Program-made: the position numbers and the translations under genes
The notes under the pieces: model-generated
What the model saw: only the letters and a program-made list of their open reading frames with translations
What the model was told of the DNA's origin: nothing
The model's database searches: none
Shown here: positions 10,884 through 23,599 of the stretch, piece by piece
Layout: the number at the start of each line of letters is the position of its first letter
Numbering within the stretch: position 1 is the stretch's first letter
NCBI GenBank assembly: GCA_019359835.1
Contig: CM033324.1
Location: 61,076,508 to 61,140,507, forward strand
Length of the DNA stretch: 64,000 nt
Direction of reading: 5' to 3'
Source: Pharus latifolius
Lineage: Eukaryota > Streptophyta > Magnoliopsida > Poales > Poaceae

Positions 10884-11694
10884 GGGAATGTGTTACCGAG
10901 TGGGAAGAGGCTGTTGGGGTCGCATCGGATGCGACCTCGTCCAGTCTTTCCGCCAGGATCCTGAAAAAGGCCGGTTTCTGCGCATCCGTGACCGTAGGAG
11001 GAAAATTGCGCATGACTTCCGCGATAGATCGCAGTCGTCCATGGGTACTTCTCCTAGGGGCACCAGGTATTATCGTTTCTTCGTCCACTGGGAAACACTC
11101 CAGTGGCAAAGAAGGAGTCTGGTCACGTCTACGACCACGCGACCGTCGAGAAGAACTTGGGGCAGCATCGTAACGAGCCTGCGCATCTTGAAGAGCCTCT
11201 AGGGCAGTTCTGCGTAGTTCGTTGTTCTATTGCTCGAGATCTTGATCCTCCTTCTGTTTGCGATCTTGTTCTTCCCTGGCAGCCTGTTGATCGGGAGTTT
11301 CTTCCGACAGCGCAGCAAACTGCCTAGGGAGAGAGGTTGCCGATGGGGAAAACATCTCGGTTTGTTCCGAGTCGGACTCGAAATCAAAGAGAGGGTGAAG
11401 GTTATCAGGGTCGAACCTTCCTGGGCTAATTTCCGGGTCATCATCATATTTTCCCTCAGCGGGGTCGTATGACGGGCCGGATTCATCACCTAGCACATTA
11501 AGAACCTCTGTGGGTTCTGACCTTGCGCCAGTTGCTTCTTGATCGATTGACATGACTTGGAGAGATGATTCAACCTGTGGAAGATTCTGGCCTTCGACCT
11601 CTTCCATCGAAACAGGATCACTTGGAGAAGGCATTGGTATATGGGCATAATCCTCGAGATCGAAATCGTTCTCGGAATCATATGCTCCAGCCAT
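10723..11694 (-). pseudogene. Element A gag N-terminal region, broken
   Basis: It starts MAGAYDSENDFDLEDYAH at 11694, 44 bases after the PBS. It is acidic with an E/Q/K-rich segment, then a TAG at 11227-11229. A second open piece (11109-10723) contains RRSTHGRLRSIAEVMR and overlaps the main gag frame with a shift near 10750. Element C has the same region (15089-15993), so the reading order is certain, but this copy is interrupted. Confidence 0.75.
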
Positions 11695-11737
11695 GTTTCG
11701 GCGAACCTCCGGATTTCAATTAGGACGCCTTGAGAAA

Positions 11738-11756
11738 GGCCCCACGGTGGGCGCCA
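11738..11756 (-). other. Primer binding site of element A
   Basis: On the minus strand TGGCGCCCACCGTGGGGCC begins two bases inside the 5' LTR. It starts with TGG as expected for pairing with a tRNA 3' CCA end. I do not assign the tRNA. Element C has the same site with one change at 15028. Confidence 0.75.
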
Positions 11757-11758
11757 GC

Positions 11759-12647
11759 TGTCGACGATTCGGACTCGGGGTCCTCAGCCGAACTTATGCA
11801 AAATTTGTAATTGTGAGACCTTTCAAGATGACCCTCCGGGAAGGTATGTAGAATAATGGTGAACAGGAGCACAGAGAGATTTATACAGGTTCGGGCCCTC
11901 GATGGTGGGAGTAAAAGCCCAACGTCTTGTTAGGATTTCACTATATGTGATAAATCTTTACAAACTAATGGGGAGAAACCTTCACAAGCGAAAGTTTCCC
12001 CTATATAAGTGTACAAAAAGGAGCTATAGGAGACTTGTAAGTATTGTCTAATCTAAGCCGTAGACTTGGCTGTTTGAGTGGTCGAGATATCTTGTATCTC
12101 TTATATCAGGGGTCTTGTTCTTCCAAATGTCTTGGATCCCCCGTTTGATGTACTTTGCCACCTTTTTATATTGGTCGAAAGGGTGCCATATGAAGAAAAC
12201 TGCATCAAACGGTTGGATGCGGTTCCTGAAGAACCGCTATTAACTTCCACGGAGGTTATTAACACGTGTTAATCATGAATAACCGCATATATTAACCTCT
12301 GACGGTTAGTCTTCAACGTGGAAGAATACTCGGGATGCTTGGAATATCCTGATATAAGGATAACCGAATAAACTCCAAGCACTCTGGTTGAGAATGTTCT
12401 GACCGCGGAATGTGGGCTGACCGCGCAACATCCTGGATATCCAGTCCGCGTATAGCATACGAACTTCTGACCGCACAAGGCTGTCGGTCTGATCGCACGA
12501 AACCCGCGACCTGATCGCGTAAAGCTTGCGACCTCATGGTGATGCCCCTCAGAATAGCTTGAGTTCGCATCGCCAGATACATGTCTGGTTCGAACCTGTC
12601 TTGAACCAAAAGTTTATTAGAAGTGACCCGGGTGTCAATCCTCGTCA
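11759..12647 (-). repeat. Element A 5' LTR (889 bp)
   Basis: Bounded by TG and CA: in element orientation it starts TGACGAGGATTGACACC at 12647 and ends GTCGACA at 11759. A TATA box (TATAAAAAGG) is at 12161-12170. U3 is full of short GATCGCG/GACCGCG/GCGGTCA motifs. The solo LTRs at 22398 and 52655 belong to the same family. Confidence 0.92.
12161..12170 (-). promoter_or_regulatory. TATA box of element A LTR promoter
   Basis: TATAAAAAGG on the minus strand in the middle of the LTR, in the same position as TATAAAAGG at 14720-14728 in element C. Confidence 0.6.
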
Positions 12648-12670
12648 ACTATGGCATGACATGTGACTCT

Positions 12671-14277
12671 TTATGCATCATCAGTTTCATCATCTTCATC
12701 GTTAGGGTTGGCATAGCGCAAGCCATACTTTGGGCGGAGATCACAAGAATTGTGCCCCTTCCGGATGAGCTTTTCTGATTGTTCCCACCATTCTTCGCAT
12801 ATTGCAGGTGGAGGTGGCAACCTTTGATTCCTTTCCAGCTTCACTCCAGCCCTTTTGAGTAGATTGGCCAGCCTTCTAGTGTCACAACTGCTTCGGAGTC
12901 AGTCGAAGGACTAGGCTGTTCAATGGTGGAGTCGTACTCCTACTTCTTTCGAAAATTATAAAATATGGTGGGTAAAGCACAACCATTTGGGTCCGGGACA
13001 TGCCAGACTTCTAATGGTGTTGTTACAGATGTATGGCACGATGGAGGCTGCTTGAAAGTAGCGCTCGTTGCTACCTTTTCAAACTATCTTATTCTCCTTT
13101 TGACTAGTCCTCGCTTTTGCAAGAAAACTTCTTGTACTTCCAGTTTCCTACATGCATCAAAGATGAAAGGAGATGAGGACTTATCATGTGCCGCAATTGA
13201 CTTGTAATTTACTTGAGCACATTAGCAACATAGGTGCAGAAGAAGAAGAAGAAGAAGCAGCTCCCGCCTTCAATAGTAACGGAGCAACAGAGTCTTGCTT
13301 CCGCGGGGCTGATGTAATAGAATTTCCCATTGGGGTTGAAGGGCCATATAAGTAAGGGACAACTGCAAATGACTTTTCACAACTGGAATCCCTGCTCATA
13401 TAGGCGCATTTTGCAAACTCCCTCTTCCTAGTAGGTAGGGATGGTGCAATAAGGAACTTTGCTTATGTGAGAAGGTTGAACTCGGCGTGATCAGAGCATC
13501 TACAGCTGGCGTCGATCTCCCTTGCTGCTTCCAAGGAATTTCACTTGGAAAATAATATTTTGCATCTGCAAGATGCGACTCTTGGAAGGTGTATGAGTTG
13601 GTTTTGGTAACTATCCTCTGCTGCTCTCCATTGCCGTCTTTGAACTTGAGGCATTGATGCAGAGTTGATGGAACTACACGATACTTGTGTATCCAGGGTC
13701 TTCCCAGCAATGCAGAGTAGGAGGTGTTTACTTCGATGATGAAAAACTGCACCTTGACTGTCGAAGCCACATATCATCACATCTATAGGCTCCAAGTCTT
13801 CGAATGAGAAACCTGCATGAGTTAAACTTTGAATTGGATGGATTTTACCGAAGATCCTGGATCGACCAAGACTTATCAGAGGAAGGCAGTTCCAATGTTC
13901 CCTTCCACATAAAGAGGGCAGTTTTGATCATCATTCTCTATGACTTTGTCTTCTTCAGAAAAGGTGATCTCATTTGTGCCGACGACATTGCAAAGAAGAT
14001 GGTGCTTCGCCATTGCCACTTCGTACAACTCAGGAGTTTATAGTGCTTTAACGAGGGCCTACCGCAGGCACTAGCATCAAAGCATCATACACACTCAAGA
14101 GTGCAGGGATATGCTTCAAATGCTCAATGATGTTGTAGTCAATTGCCTGCTGCACTTGCTTCTCTTCTTGAGTAGCACGGGCATCTAGAGCACCACTTGG
14201 TGCATTAGCAATTTTGTTGAGTAGGGCCTTCTCTTTTTCTTCTCTGTACAACAGAGATCTGAGAGGTTCAGAACAGG
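12671..14277 (-). pseudogene. Element F (left part): gypsy protease region and end of ORF1
   Basis: Minus-strand reading shows a protease-like LVDPGSSVKSIQF near 13830, then SYSALLGRPWIHKYRVVPSTLH (13700 region), and an end EEWWEQSEKLIRKG … LRYANPND with an acidic tail and stop at 12671-12673. This is typical of the gag-protease ORF of a plant gypsy group different from A. Many stops and shifts occur. It continues into 41685-44306 once element C is removed. The pol part would lie to the left, where A now sits. Confidence 0.75.
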
Positions 14278-15025
14278 TGACGAGGATTGTCACCCGAACT
14301 AGTTTATTTAATATATATCATGTTCAAGTTTAGTTCAGATGTGACACATGTCTTTGTGTTCTAGCAGCTGCATGGTCACAGACGGATAGCTTCCTATGCG
14401 CGATCATGAGGTCGCAGACACAAAGTCAGTCAATGGTTGCAGACACGTTGCACAGTCATGAGATCGCAGACTATGCGCGATCAGAAGGTCGCTGGCTATA
14501 CTCAACCAAGATAATCTGGGAGTGTTCGAGTCTTTACCGGGCACGTTCTCAGGATCAAGATAACTGCTCCCACGTATGAAGACAACCACCAGGATGTTAA
14601 CATGTGCGGTTATCTATAATTGCACGTGTTTTAAACCGGCGAAGAAGGTTGGTGGGGTTATACGAACTGCACTTCGGCAACCATCCAAATCTGCTTCGCA
14701 TTGGCATCCTTTCGTCCAGTATAAAAGGATGGCTAATGTACGACATAGAGATATAGATACTTAGATATAATTCATAGACAGAAGTACAAAGAGAGATTAT
14801 TGCATGTGACAATCTCTCTTCCCTGTAAACTCTTTTACTCATAGTGAAATCATAACAGGATGTAGAGCTATTACTCCCACCATTGAGGGCCTGAACCTGT
14901 ATATATCTCTGCGTCTCTATTTCATTGCTTATATTAACTTACCTAATAGCACCTTGAAAGGTCTCACATACAACTCACAAATCTGCGTAAGATCGACAGA
15001 GGACCCTGAGTCCAAATCGTCAACA
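14278..15025 (+). repeat. Element C 5' LTR (748 bp)
   Basis: TG…CA ends, TATA box TATAAAAGG at 14720-14728, and U3 with repeated GCGATCAgaaGGTCGC-type motifs. Pairs with 40939-41684 with many transitions. Confidence 0.92.
14720..14728 (+). promoter_or_regulatory. TATA box of element C LTR
   Basis: TATAAAAGG in the context CCAGTATAAAAGGATGG; the 3' LTR and the solo LTRs keep the same sequence. Confidence 0.65.
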
Positions 15026-15027
15026 GC

Positions 15028-15046
15028 TGGTGCCCACCGTGGGGCC
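15028..15046 (+). other. Primer binding site of element C
   Basis: TGGTGCCCACCGTGGGGCC two bases after the 5' LTR. It differs from the element A site by one base. Confidence 0.75.
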
Positions 15047-15088
15047 TTTCTCAAGGTGTGTCCTTTTCATCAGGAGTTCTGGTAAGTC

Positions 15089-16990
15089 ATGTCTGGGGCG
15101 TATGATTCCAAGAACGATTTTGATCTCGACGACTATGCCCATATTCGGATGCCCTCACCTAGCGATCCTGTTCCAATGGAAGAAGCTGATCGCGAAGACG
15201 TTCCTCTGAGGATGCGACTTCTCCGACTTAGGTCATATCCATCGACCAAGAGACAGAGAAGATAGACCAGGTGCCTCATGTGAGTTCTGCCACATCCGAG
15301 GTTGAATATGTTCCACAACACGTCGCTTCAGAGGACGTGGATGATGGTAACATAGAGCTTAGTCCTGGGAGGTTTGACCCTGATAACCTCCAATCTCTCT
15401 TTGATTTCGAATCTGATTCGGAACAAACAGAGATGTTTTCTCCTTCTGCGACCTCATTCCCCTGAGAGTTTGCCACTTTATTGGAGGAAACTCCTGAGCA
15501 GCGGGCTTCTAGGGAGGAACAGGAACGTAGGCAAAAGGAGGAGCATGAACAAAAGCAAAAGGAGGATCAAGATCGCGAGCAACGAGAAAACGAGATTCGC
15601 AAGGCTACAAAGGAAGCTTTGGAACTTGCACAATCTCGTTATGATGCTGGCCCTAGTTCCTCCCGTCGTCCGCATGGTCGTAGGCGCGACTAGACACCCT
15701 CTTTAGCCCTGGGTTATCCACTAGTGGTTGAAGAAACGGTGACACCTAGTGCACCTAGGAGGAGTACACATGATCGACTTCGTATTATCGCAGATGCCCT
15801 GCATAATCCTCCTCCTAATGTCGAAGACACGGATAGACCTGCTTTTGCCAGAATCCTGGCAGATACGCTTGATGAAGTTGCATCCGATGCAACTCCAATA
15901 GCGTCATCCCGGTCTACGATTCTCTCCCATGAGAGAGACTACTCTCACTCTAGTCATGGCAGGCGTAATCGATTACCACTAGGATCTGTTTAACATGGCA
16001 AGGCCAGACGAGTTGGAAGCTCCCGTGGTAGAGATTGCGTGCCTATCCATTCTCGTCTGGGACTGTGAGGCATATCTCCCCAGGGTGAGGTCGCCCGCGA
16101 CCAAGTTCAAAGTCGCAGATTCATCCATAGTTTCTATGTTGGTTGTAAAGATTTCCCACCAGGCCTCTGCGCGGTGGTCTGGCCGGACAAGTTTTAACCA
16201 GGAACTATTGAGAGATTCGACGGAACTCAGAACCCATCTGAGCTCCTTCAGATCTACATCACTGCTATTCAAGCGACAAGCGGGGATGACCGTGTCATGG
16301 CAAATTATTTGCCAACGGTCCTCGAAGGACCAGTGAGAACCTAGTTGTTTAACCAACCAGAGGGATCGATTTACAACTGGGAAATGTTGTGTGACGCAAT
16401 ACTCAACAATTTGCAAAATTGTTACTAGAAGCCTAGCAAAGAGGATGACCTTCATCGCCTAAGCCAGACTTCTATGGAAACTCTTTGGCAGTTTGTCAAG
16501 AGATTTGTTGGAGTGAGGAATACCATTCTGAATATATCTGACAACTTTGTTATTAGGGAATTTAAACATGCCGTGTGATATCGGAGGTTTACCGAAGATC
16601 TACTTATCCATTCCCCTCGGTCAGTAGCCGATCTCTTCGACATGGCTGATCGCTATTTTGACGCAGCCGAGGCTGTGGAATGGAACAGGATGGTGGATAA
16701 AGGAAATCTGTTGCCTCAATCAGGTCTCAAGGATGACAAGAAGGATGATTCTAGTAAGAAACCTGAGTCATCAGGCGGAAAATCAAAGAAGTCCAAGAAA
16801 AATCGGACTGGATAGTACCGAGAGGTCATCGTCACCGAGAAACCACCACAAGGGAAAGGTAACAAGTTTCCATTCAAAAATAAAACTTCTTCTGGTGGCT
16901 GTGATAGCGACTAGTCGGGAAAACAAACTACCCACAGGGAAACAAGAAGTTGTGTCCATTCCAGAATTCGGCGAGGCATGATCTCTAGAA
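15089..16990 (+). pseudogene. Element C gag, decayed
   Basis: It starts MSGAYDSKNDFDLDDYAH at 15089, parallel to A. Pieces include LSPGRFDPDNLQSLFDFESD, an E/Q/R-rich coil (15481-15693), RRSTHDRLRIIADALH (15760 region) and the capsid domain (ERFDGTQNPSELLQIYITAI near 16212-16270, FVKRFVGVRNTI near 16494-16530, SVADLFDMADRYFDAAEAVEWN near 16622-16685). Several CAG codons are now TAG and single-base shifts occur. Not functional. Confidence 0.8.
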
Positions 16991-17012
16991 TTGCCGCAAT
17001 TGGTTAAAGCAA

Positions 17013-17808
17013 TTGGATGACTTTTACAAAGGGATCGAACCTATGCCGACCATACCGAAAAAAGATCAGGCCTGTGGGATTAGAGACGCTGATGGAGACG
17101 AAGAGATGTCTTACCAGGTACCCCAAAACCATGTCAATATTATTTTTGGTGGTTCCTCTTCTTTTGTTTCAAAGCGTCAATTTAAGACTTTTTACCATGA
17201 GGTGAATCAAACTGAGGCCCCCCTCGGTGAGCCTCAGTATCCTCACTGGTTGGAAACTTCTTTGACTTTTGATCGGGGTGATTGTCCCGTTGGGCTCACA
17301 CGACCATTGAGACTTCCTCTGATCATTAGCAATGCTCGACTTGAAAGAGTTCTGATCGACAGGGACAGTTCCTTAGACATTTTGTTGGTTAAGGCACTGG
17401 ACGAGATGCAAATTCCTCGTTCGAAGATTAAACCCATAATCCATCCGTTTTATGGGATAATCCCTGGTCCTTCAATGATGCCAATGGGACAAGCTGTGTT
17501 ACCGGTAACATTGGGAGAACCAGACAACTTTTGAACAGAATTGATTACTTTTGATGTAATTAATTGCGATTCGGCATATAACGTTATTTTTAGCAGGCCA
17601 ACTCTTGCTAAATTCATGGTGGCAACACATTATGCCTATCATTGCACGAAGTTGCCAAGCCCCAAAGGTGTTATTTTGATTTGAGGCAGCTGGAACACGG
17701 CACTTACCTATGATTGCCTATCTCTGGAGTTGGTGGATCAGCTACCCCTTGAGGATGTTAAGATTGCGACCACGGCCTCAGATACGATCAAAGTTGCCCC
17801 GCGGCCAG
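17013..17808 (+). pseudogene. Element C protease region, interrupted by element D
   Basis: Open from 17013 to 17534 with YQVPQNHVNIIFGGSSSF and the protease site changed from LIDGGSS (element A) to LIDRDSS. The catalytic Asp remains but both glycines are lost, so it is probably inactive. Further stops follow. D inserted at 17808, within the segment that in A links protease to RT. Confidence 0.8.
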
Positions 17809-19027
17809 TAATCGCACCTAAAAAGTGTGATTTTGTAATACCGCATGTGGACGGTTGAACGTTGAGCACTTGAGGGTCGAATTCCACGAGGAACAAGCGT
17901 ATTCGTCTTTCTAGCTTAATGGATCACTGATTAAGTCTAAACGAGTTGTGGGTTATTTTTCTATAACTAATTCTACTACTAAAGCTATCAATCTAGGGTT
18001 TTAACGCAGTAAATTGCAAGTATGAAATCTGGATTTATAAAGCAGGAATTAAAGCCTAGGGCTTCGGGAATTCTATAACCATCCCGCGTAATTCTATCCA
18101 AGGTCTGAGAATTGTGAGTTAATTTTCATTGTTTTCCAAGACAAATTAAGTTTTCATTTCAGGGCGCTGGGTCAACAGTCAGAGGATTGCTTCCACTGTC
18201 ACGTTTGGCGAGAGCCTCTCTCCTGTTCAGGGTCCCGCATCAAAGCGCTAAGGACTCAAGAACTCCCCTAAATTTTAGCTAAGACTCAACTGTTACGTCT
18301 ATTGCCGAAACGAGAATTTAGAGTTTAGAGGAAGAAAACATTAGAAAATAACTCCAAAACTTGAGATCAAAACCAAGGAAGAATCACGCCTTCGGATTAG
18401 GTCATCCCTAACCCTAGAAGGGATCTACTCACAAAAAGCCATTAGAATGCAGAAATAATAATAAAAAATAAATAAAAACTTATTTGATTGCTTGAGAATT
18501 GGAGTTGCCATCCTTTCCGACTTACAAAAGCAATAAAATAGAGAAGGGGCTCTACTAAGCTAAAATTAAACTAAACCCTAATGGCTAGTATGTAAAAAAG
18601 CATGTCTAATTGAGCAAAAGCTTCTCTATTTATAGTACATAAGTCCTACAATTAACCAATTACAACTCAAGACTTATTTAGGAAGGAAATTGTCTCAGAT
18701 TTGGACTTTAAACCGACTAATGGGTCTGTTTTGGACTCAGAATTCGGGTTTCGGGTTGGATTTGGGTCCAATTTCGGGTCGGATTCTTGTGTTTTTCCAG
18801 ATTTTTAGCGTCTTCTTTCTTCACTTCGTTTCCTATCCAAACGATGTCGAAATAACTCCAAATTTGGTACGTTTATTCCCTGAAACATGACGAACACACT
18901 TATTAAAGTGGATAAAAATGTTACAAAAAGTCACATAAAATGACGTGTCAAAGGAATTTTAAGCATCATTTTTGCACATTTTCAATACTAAACATAGGGT
19001 AAAATTCTACCAAATTAAGACTTATCA
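17809..19027 (-). repeat. Element D left (3') LTR
   Basis: Begins TAATCGCACC (normally TGATCGCACC) and ends GACTTATCA. 1219 bp. It keeps a segment near 18757-18782 that is deleted in the right LTR. Confidence 0.9.
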
Positions 19028-20816
19028 AATTCCCCCAAGCTATCATTTTGCTTGTCCTCAAGCAAATAATGTGAATAATTTTTCCAAAAATTGAGATGTC
19101 TTGGTAAATCAGATTCTCTATAAACAATCTTTTGAAAACTCTCATCACATCTATGCATATTAGGCAATTGATCTAAGCAATTTAAACTCTCCAATTGCAA
19201 ATATTCAGATTATCAAATTTCAACCTTAGAAAAGAGAGAGCTTAATCAATTAAATCATCTTGACAACTTCTTTCATGTAGGATTTTGAACAAACCATAGC
19301 TAAAAAACACTCATTATGCTACAATTTATACAAAGTTTGCTAGATTGCCCTTTAGAGAAAAATTAAAACACTTATATTTCTTTTTTTTATTCACTTTTTT
19401 TATTTTTCTTTTATTTTTTCTACTTCAACTTTTTCGTGCTCTTGGCCAGAATGTTTTTTACTGGATCATTCCGTCACGGCTAGAGGAGACACAGCTGAAG
19501 ACACTTACTTAAGTGCACTTACAGAAAGACAGTTTTGTCGGTTTCCCGAGCCCTTGTAAGCAACCTCAATGCTCCGTATACCTTCCCTTCACCAGCTGGT
19601 CGACGATTCACCACCGCCTCCCCCCAGCGGGTCGCATATACGTTACACCAGACTAGACAAAGCCGTATCTTAAGCAACCGTTTTATTGAAAATATAACTT
19701 TTTTGTGTGCATAAGTTAAGTAAATCTTCCCTTCCCCAGCTGGTCGACGATTCACCACCGCCTCCCCCCAATGAGTCGATTATACTTCACTCTTACATGT
19801 TTTTTATTTTTAAAGAGAAGGGCAATTAGCAATTTAGGCATAAAAAGTGACATAAGAGAGTTAATTTTAGATAATAGTTTATTAGAAACCTTCAATTTGG
19901 AAGAAGTCAATGATAATTTAAAAGATAAGTTCAATCTTTAATGGTCAATTTAAGATAAAAACTAAACATAAGCAATTGAAATGTTTAAAAGAGCTAAGTT
20001 CAATGGATCATATGCAAAGATGTGATAGAATAATCATCTAATTGATTAAAGATCATCTTCAAAACTAGACATTCCAAGTGATAAATCTCTCTTTTTTTTC
20101 TGTTTATGATGGAATGTGGTGGAATGATGATTCGATGAAGACTAAGCAAATGGTTCAGTGAACACCCCCCAAACTAAATCAGACATTGTCCTCAATGTGT
20201 GGAGATTGATACAGATTACCAGTTGCAGTCGTGGTGTCTAGAGGTAGATGTTGTTGAAGATGCCGTGGTGGAAGAGAATGTTGTGGTCCACACAACTCCA
20301 ATGGTGCAGTCTAAGGTGTCGCAAGTGAAAACCTTGGAGATCACACGTCGAATTCGCGATTTTTTTTTGAACATGCTGTGATGTGGACTTGAATATCGTA
20401 ATCTGAATTTGGTTGGCCCTGAAAAAGGAAAAGAAAAAGAAAAGAAAGAGAAAAAATAAAAATAAAAATAAAAGAAAGAAAAAGCATCGGGTTGCCTCCC
20501 GATAAGAGCTGGTTTAACGTCCCGCTTGACGTAGACCATAACATGATCTTTATGGAGGTTCCCAATAATGATTTTGAATGATTGGTGCAGTGGGAGACTT
20601 AAGCCTATTGTCTAGCAATTCAGATTTTTTAGCTTTCATCGTAGCTAGATTTAATCGGTGTGGAGGCTCTATACAAATTAGATCATCAATAGAATATCCT
20701 AATGCCTAGTGATGCAGTGTTAATATATTGATCAATGTACTAGATGTTTTATCAGTTATATTGGCATCTACAAGCATAGGATTTTGTTTACCTCTATCAA
20801 GAAGCATAAATTTCAC
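19028..20816. other. Element D 3' non-coding region
   Basis: AT-rich. Two direct repeats of about 45 bases (19581-19625 and 19726-19770, both with AGCTGGTCGACGATTC and a CCGCCTCCCCC run) lie about 145 bases apart. An A-rich purine tract is at 20416-20483. At 20484-20519 the minus strand reads GTTAAACCAGCTCTTATCGG then GAGGCAACCCGATG, a signature seen after pol in Athila-type and related gypsy elements. Its closeness to gag shows pol has been deleted. Confidence 0.6.
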
Positions 20817-22346
20817 CTAGGAAGGAAGGGGTGTGAGTTTTGGTACCTTGTTCGCGCAGGGATTGTCATGATTTCTTACCAGTAAGAGTCGATTGGGCAA
20901 TGATGATGTGTTTGTAGTGGCATGATCATCCTTTTTATTGCTCATCTCTGTGTTGTCATCTAGAGCATCATTTCCAATTTGTTTACCTTGCAATATAGTC
21001 TCAAAAGGGTCTATCCTACATGTGGTGTCCTCATACATAGGGCAGTTAGCAATTTCATGCAAGTTAAACAATATTTTCTCATTCCCCATATGAAAAGTAA
21101 TTGTACCCTCACATATATCAATTTGAGCTGTTTCTAAATCATCCAAATATCTTTTATTTGCAAGAATTTCTTTTAAGAATTTTCCATATGAAGGAATTTC
21201 AGTGATAAGATTAGCAAAAGGCATAGTCACATTCAGTTTTTTCAGGGTATCAAAGGATTTGCCATTGGAACTAGACTGGAGGTAACAACTTGGAAAAGAT
21301 GGAGTCGGTTTAGAAACATGTGTTACCTCATTATTACCTGATTCTGTTTCTTTTGATTGTTCATCCTTTCCGAGGTCGTCTGCCGGCGCAGGTGCATCAT
21401 CATACTTAAGTTCGGTTGTCGGCATCAAATCCTCTGTAGGCATCTTCGTTGGTTCCGGTTGCACGGTCCCTTTTTGGAAAGTTCCTTCACCATTCAAATC
21501 AACAGTATCAACACAAGATATAACATTAATATGTTCAGAATTACGAGGGTTGATAGGTTGAGAAGTTAGAGGGTTAGAAATTATTGGTGCGTGATTGGCC
21601 ATTTGCACAAATTGAGTCTCAAGCATGCGAACGTGTGTAGAGATGGAGTCGATCTTCTGGTTCAGTGCAACTTTTTCCTTCTCTTGATTTGCTAGAAAAG
21701 ATTCTAGCATGCGCTCGATGTTGGATTGTTCAGGTTGATTTTGTCGTTGATGTGATAGCCGGTACAGTGGTTGTTCTTGCTGCTACTGAAATGATGGCCA
21801 TGGTGCTTGGTACCACTGCTGTTGTTGAGGGAATTGGTGCTGCGGTTGGATTGATCTTGATGTAGTGTGTTCATTCCCCCATTGCATATAGTTTTGTGTC
21901 ATACCTTCAATTAGATCATACGCTTCATCAACGCTTTTGTTCATGAGTGCACCGCTAGTTGCGGCATCAACATTCATCCGTGCTGTGTAATTCAAAGCGT
22001 TATAAAACGTTTGAACTACAAGTCACTTTTTCAGGCCGTGGTGTGGGCATGACCTTAAAAGTTCCTTGTACCGATCCCATGCGTGGTAGAGTGATTCTCC
22101 TCCTTGCTGAGTAAAACAAACAATCTGGTTTTGAATATATGCAGTTTTAGATGGAGGAAAAAATTTATTGAGAAACGTTCGTGAGAGTTCATCCCACGTT
22201 GCTATTGAAGCAGGCGGTAGAGTGTACAACCATGCTCTCGCCTTATCTCGAAGAGAGAAAGGAAAAAGACGAAGTAGTAGTGCATCCTGCGAAGCTCCAT
22301 TAATTTTAAAAGTATCACAATGCTCAAGAAAAATATGGAGATGCAA
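20817..22346 (-). pseudogene. Element D gag-like protein
   Basis: Minus-strand pieces 22346-22023, 21995-21783 and 21710-20817 follow one another with stops. The first holds the capsid motif (LLLRLFPFSLRDKARAWLY … WDELSRTFLNKFFPPSKT). The last has a coiled-coil start and FANLITEIPSYGKFLKEILANKRYL as in Athila gag. It then joins ITFHMGNEKILFNLHEIANCP, which in full elements follows the protease, so the protease core appears deleted in frame. Confidence 0.75.
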
Positions 22347-22397
22347 TGAAGGATCTTTAGTGGCAAAACCACTGAATTGATTTTGTTGTATCAGATT

Positions 22398-23260
22398 TGA
22401 CGAGGATTGACACCCGAGTCAGTTCAAATAAATGCACTATTGGTTCAAGACAGATTCGAGCCAGACACGTGCCTGGCAGTGCGAACTCAAGTTATTCTGA
22501 GAAGCATCAGCCCGAGGTCGCAGGCTTTGCGCGATCAGACCGCAGGCTTCGCGCGGTCAGGAATTCGTATGCTATACGCGAACAGAATGTTGGAGATGTT
22601 GCGCGGTCAGCCAACATCCCGCGGTCAGAGCACTTTCGACCAGGGTACTTGGGGTTTACCTGTCCGGCTGTCCCTATAGCGGGAATATCCCAAGTATCCC
22701 GAAGATTTCTCCGCGTGGAAGATCAACCGTCAGGAATTTAATACGTGCAGTTATCCATGAATAACACGTGTTAAACTTGAGTGGGGGTTAAGAGCGGTTT
22801 TCTAAAACCGCATCCGAATAACTGTCTGATGCAGTTACGGCATGGCACCCTTTCAACTAGTATAAAAGGATGGCAAGATGCATCAAACAGGGGGGAATCA
22901 ACGTCTCTGATACAAGCGAGATACAACACATCTCAACCACTCAAACAGCCAAGTCTACGGCCTAGATTAGATAGTTTTTTACAAGCCTCTTTGACTTCTT
23001 TCTGTATCCTTACATAGGAAAAAACCTTCGCCTGTGAAGGTCTTTTCCCGCCCTTTTGTAAATCTTTCTCACATATAGTGAAATCCCAACAGGACGTAGG
23101 GCTATTACTCCCACCATCGAGGGCCCGAACCTGTATAAACCTCTTTGTGCTCCTGTTCTCCATATTTCTACATAGCTTCCCGGAGGGTCATCTTGAAAGG
23201 TCTCGCTATTACAAATTTTGCATAAGTTCGGCTGAGGACTCCGAGTCCGAATCGTCGACA
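22398..23260 (+). repeat. Solo LTR of the A family inside element D
   Basis: Starts TGACGAGGATTGACACC and ends CCGAATCGTCGACA, with perfect 5-base target duplication AGATT (22393-22397 and 23261-23265). No internal region remains, which is the usual product of LTR-LTR recombination. 863 bp. Confidence 0.93.
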
Positions 23261-23265
23261 AGATT

Positions 23266-23421
23266 CAAAAGTGCAGGGTTAATTTCAAAATTATTTGTTT
23301 CGATTGTTGGTCTAAGAATACCTGACTGAAACCCCATGCTGAACAGGATTCCATAATCCTTCAATTTCTTTTGTTCACCCATCTTTGGTGATTCGGCTTC
23401 CTTTGGTGTTTGATTGTCCAA
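23266..23421 (-). pseudogene. Element D gag N-terminus, cut off by the solo LTR
   Basis: Minus strand from 23421: MDNQTPKEAESPKMGEQKK and onward to NFEINPALLNL. The LTR insertion separates it from the capsid domain at 22390. Confidence 0.6.
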
Positions 23422-23599
23422 TGTGGTCCATTCTTGATTGTATTAGATTTGTACTACTTCCTTGAAAGGTTAGTAGTGCACAAGAAAAAAAACAAAAAGA
23501 AAAATAGAAGCAAGATTGAGAAGTGAGATTGACTTATATAAGCAAAAATTAATCTAAAAAGATGTTACCGTTGTTCCCCTGGCAACGACACCAAAAACT

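Larger units (their letters stand above)
1..12647 (-). mobile_element. Element A: Tat-like Ty3/gypsy LTR retrotransposon, left end cut by window
   Basis: The first 163 bases match 12485-12647 with two differences, which makes them the two LTRs of one minus-strand element. Internal order on the minus strand is PBS, gag, protease, RT, RNase H, integrase, then a long region holding two genes on the opposite strand, then the polypurine tract and 3' LTR. Order RT-RNaseH-INT places it in Ty3/gypsy. An antisense gene between pol and the 3' LTR is known from some Tat-lineage elements; assignment to Tat is inference. About 726 bases of the 3' LTR lie outside the window, so the target duplication cannot be checked. 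Low LTR divergence suggests a fairly young insertion, although pol has frameshifts. Confidence 0.9.

Noticed and set aside
12965..13355. Plus-strand small open frames between A and C
   Set aside because: The minus strand reads as gypsy protease/ORF1 end; the plus frames have no support.
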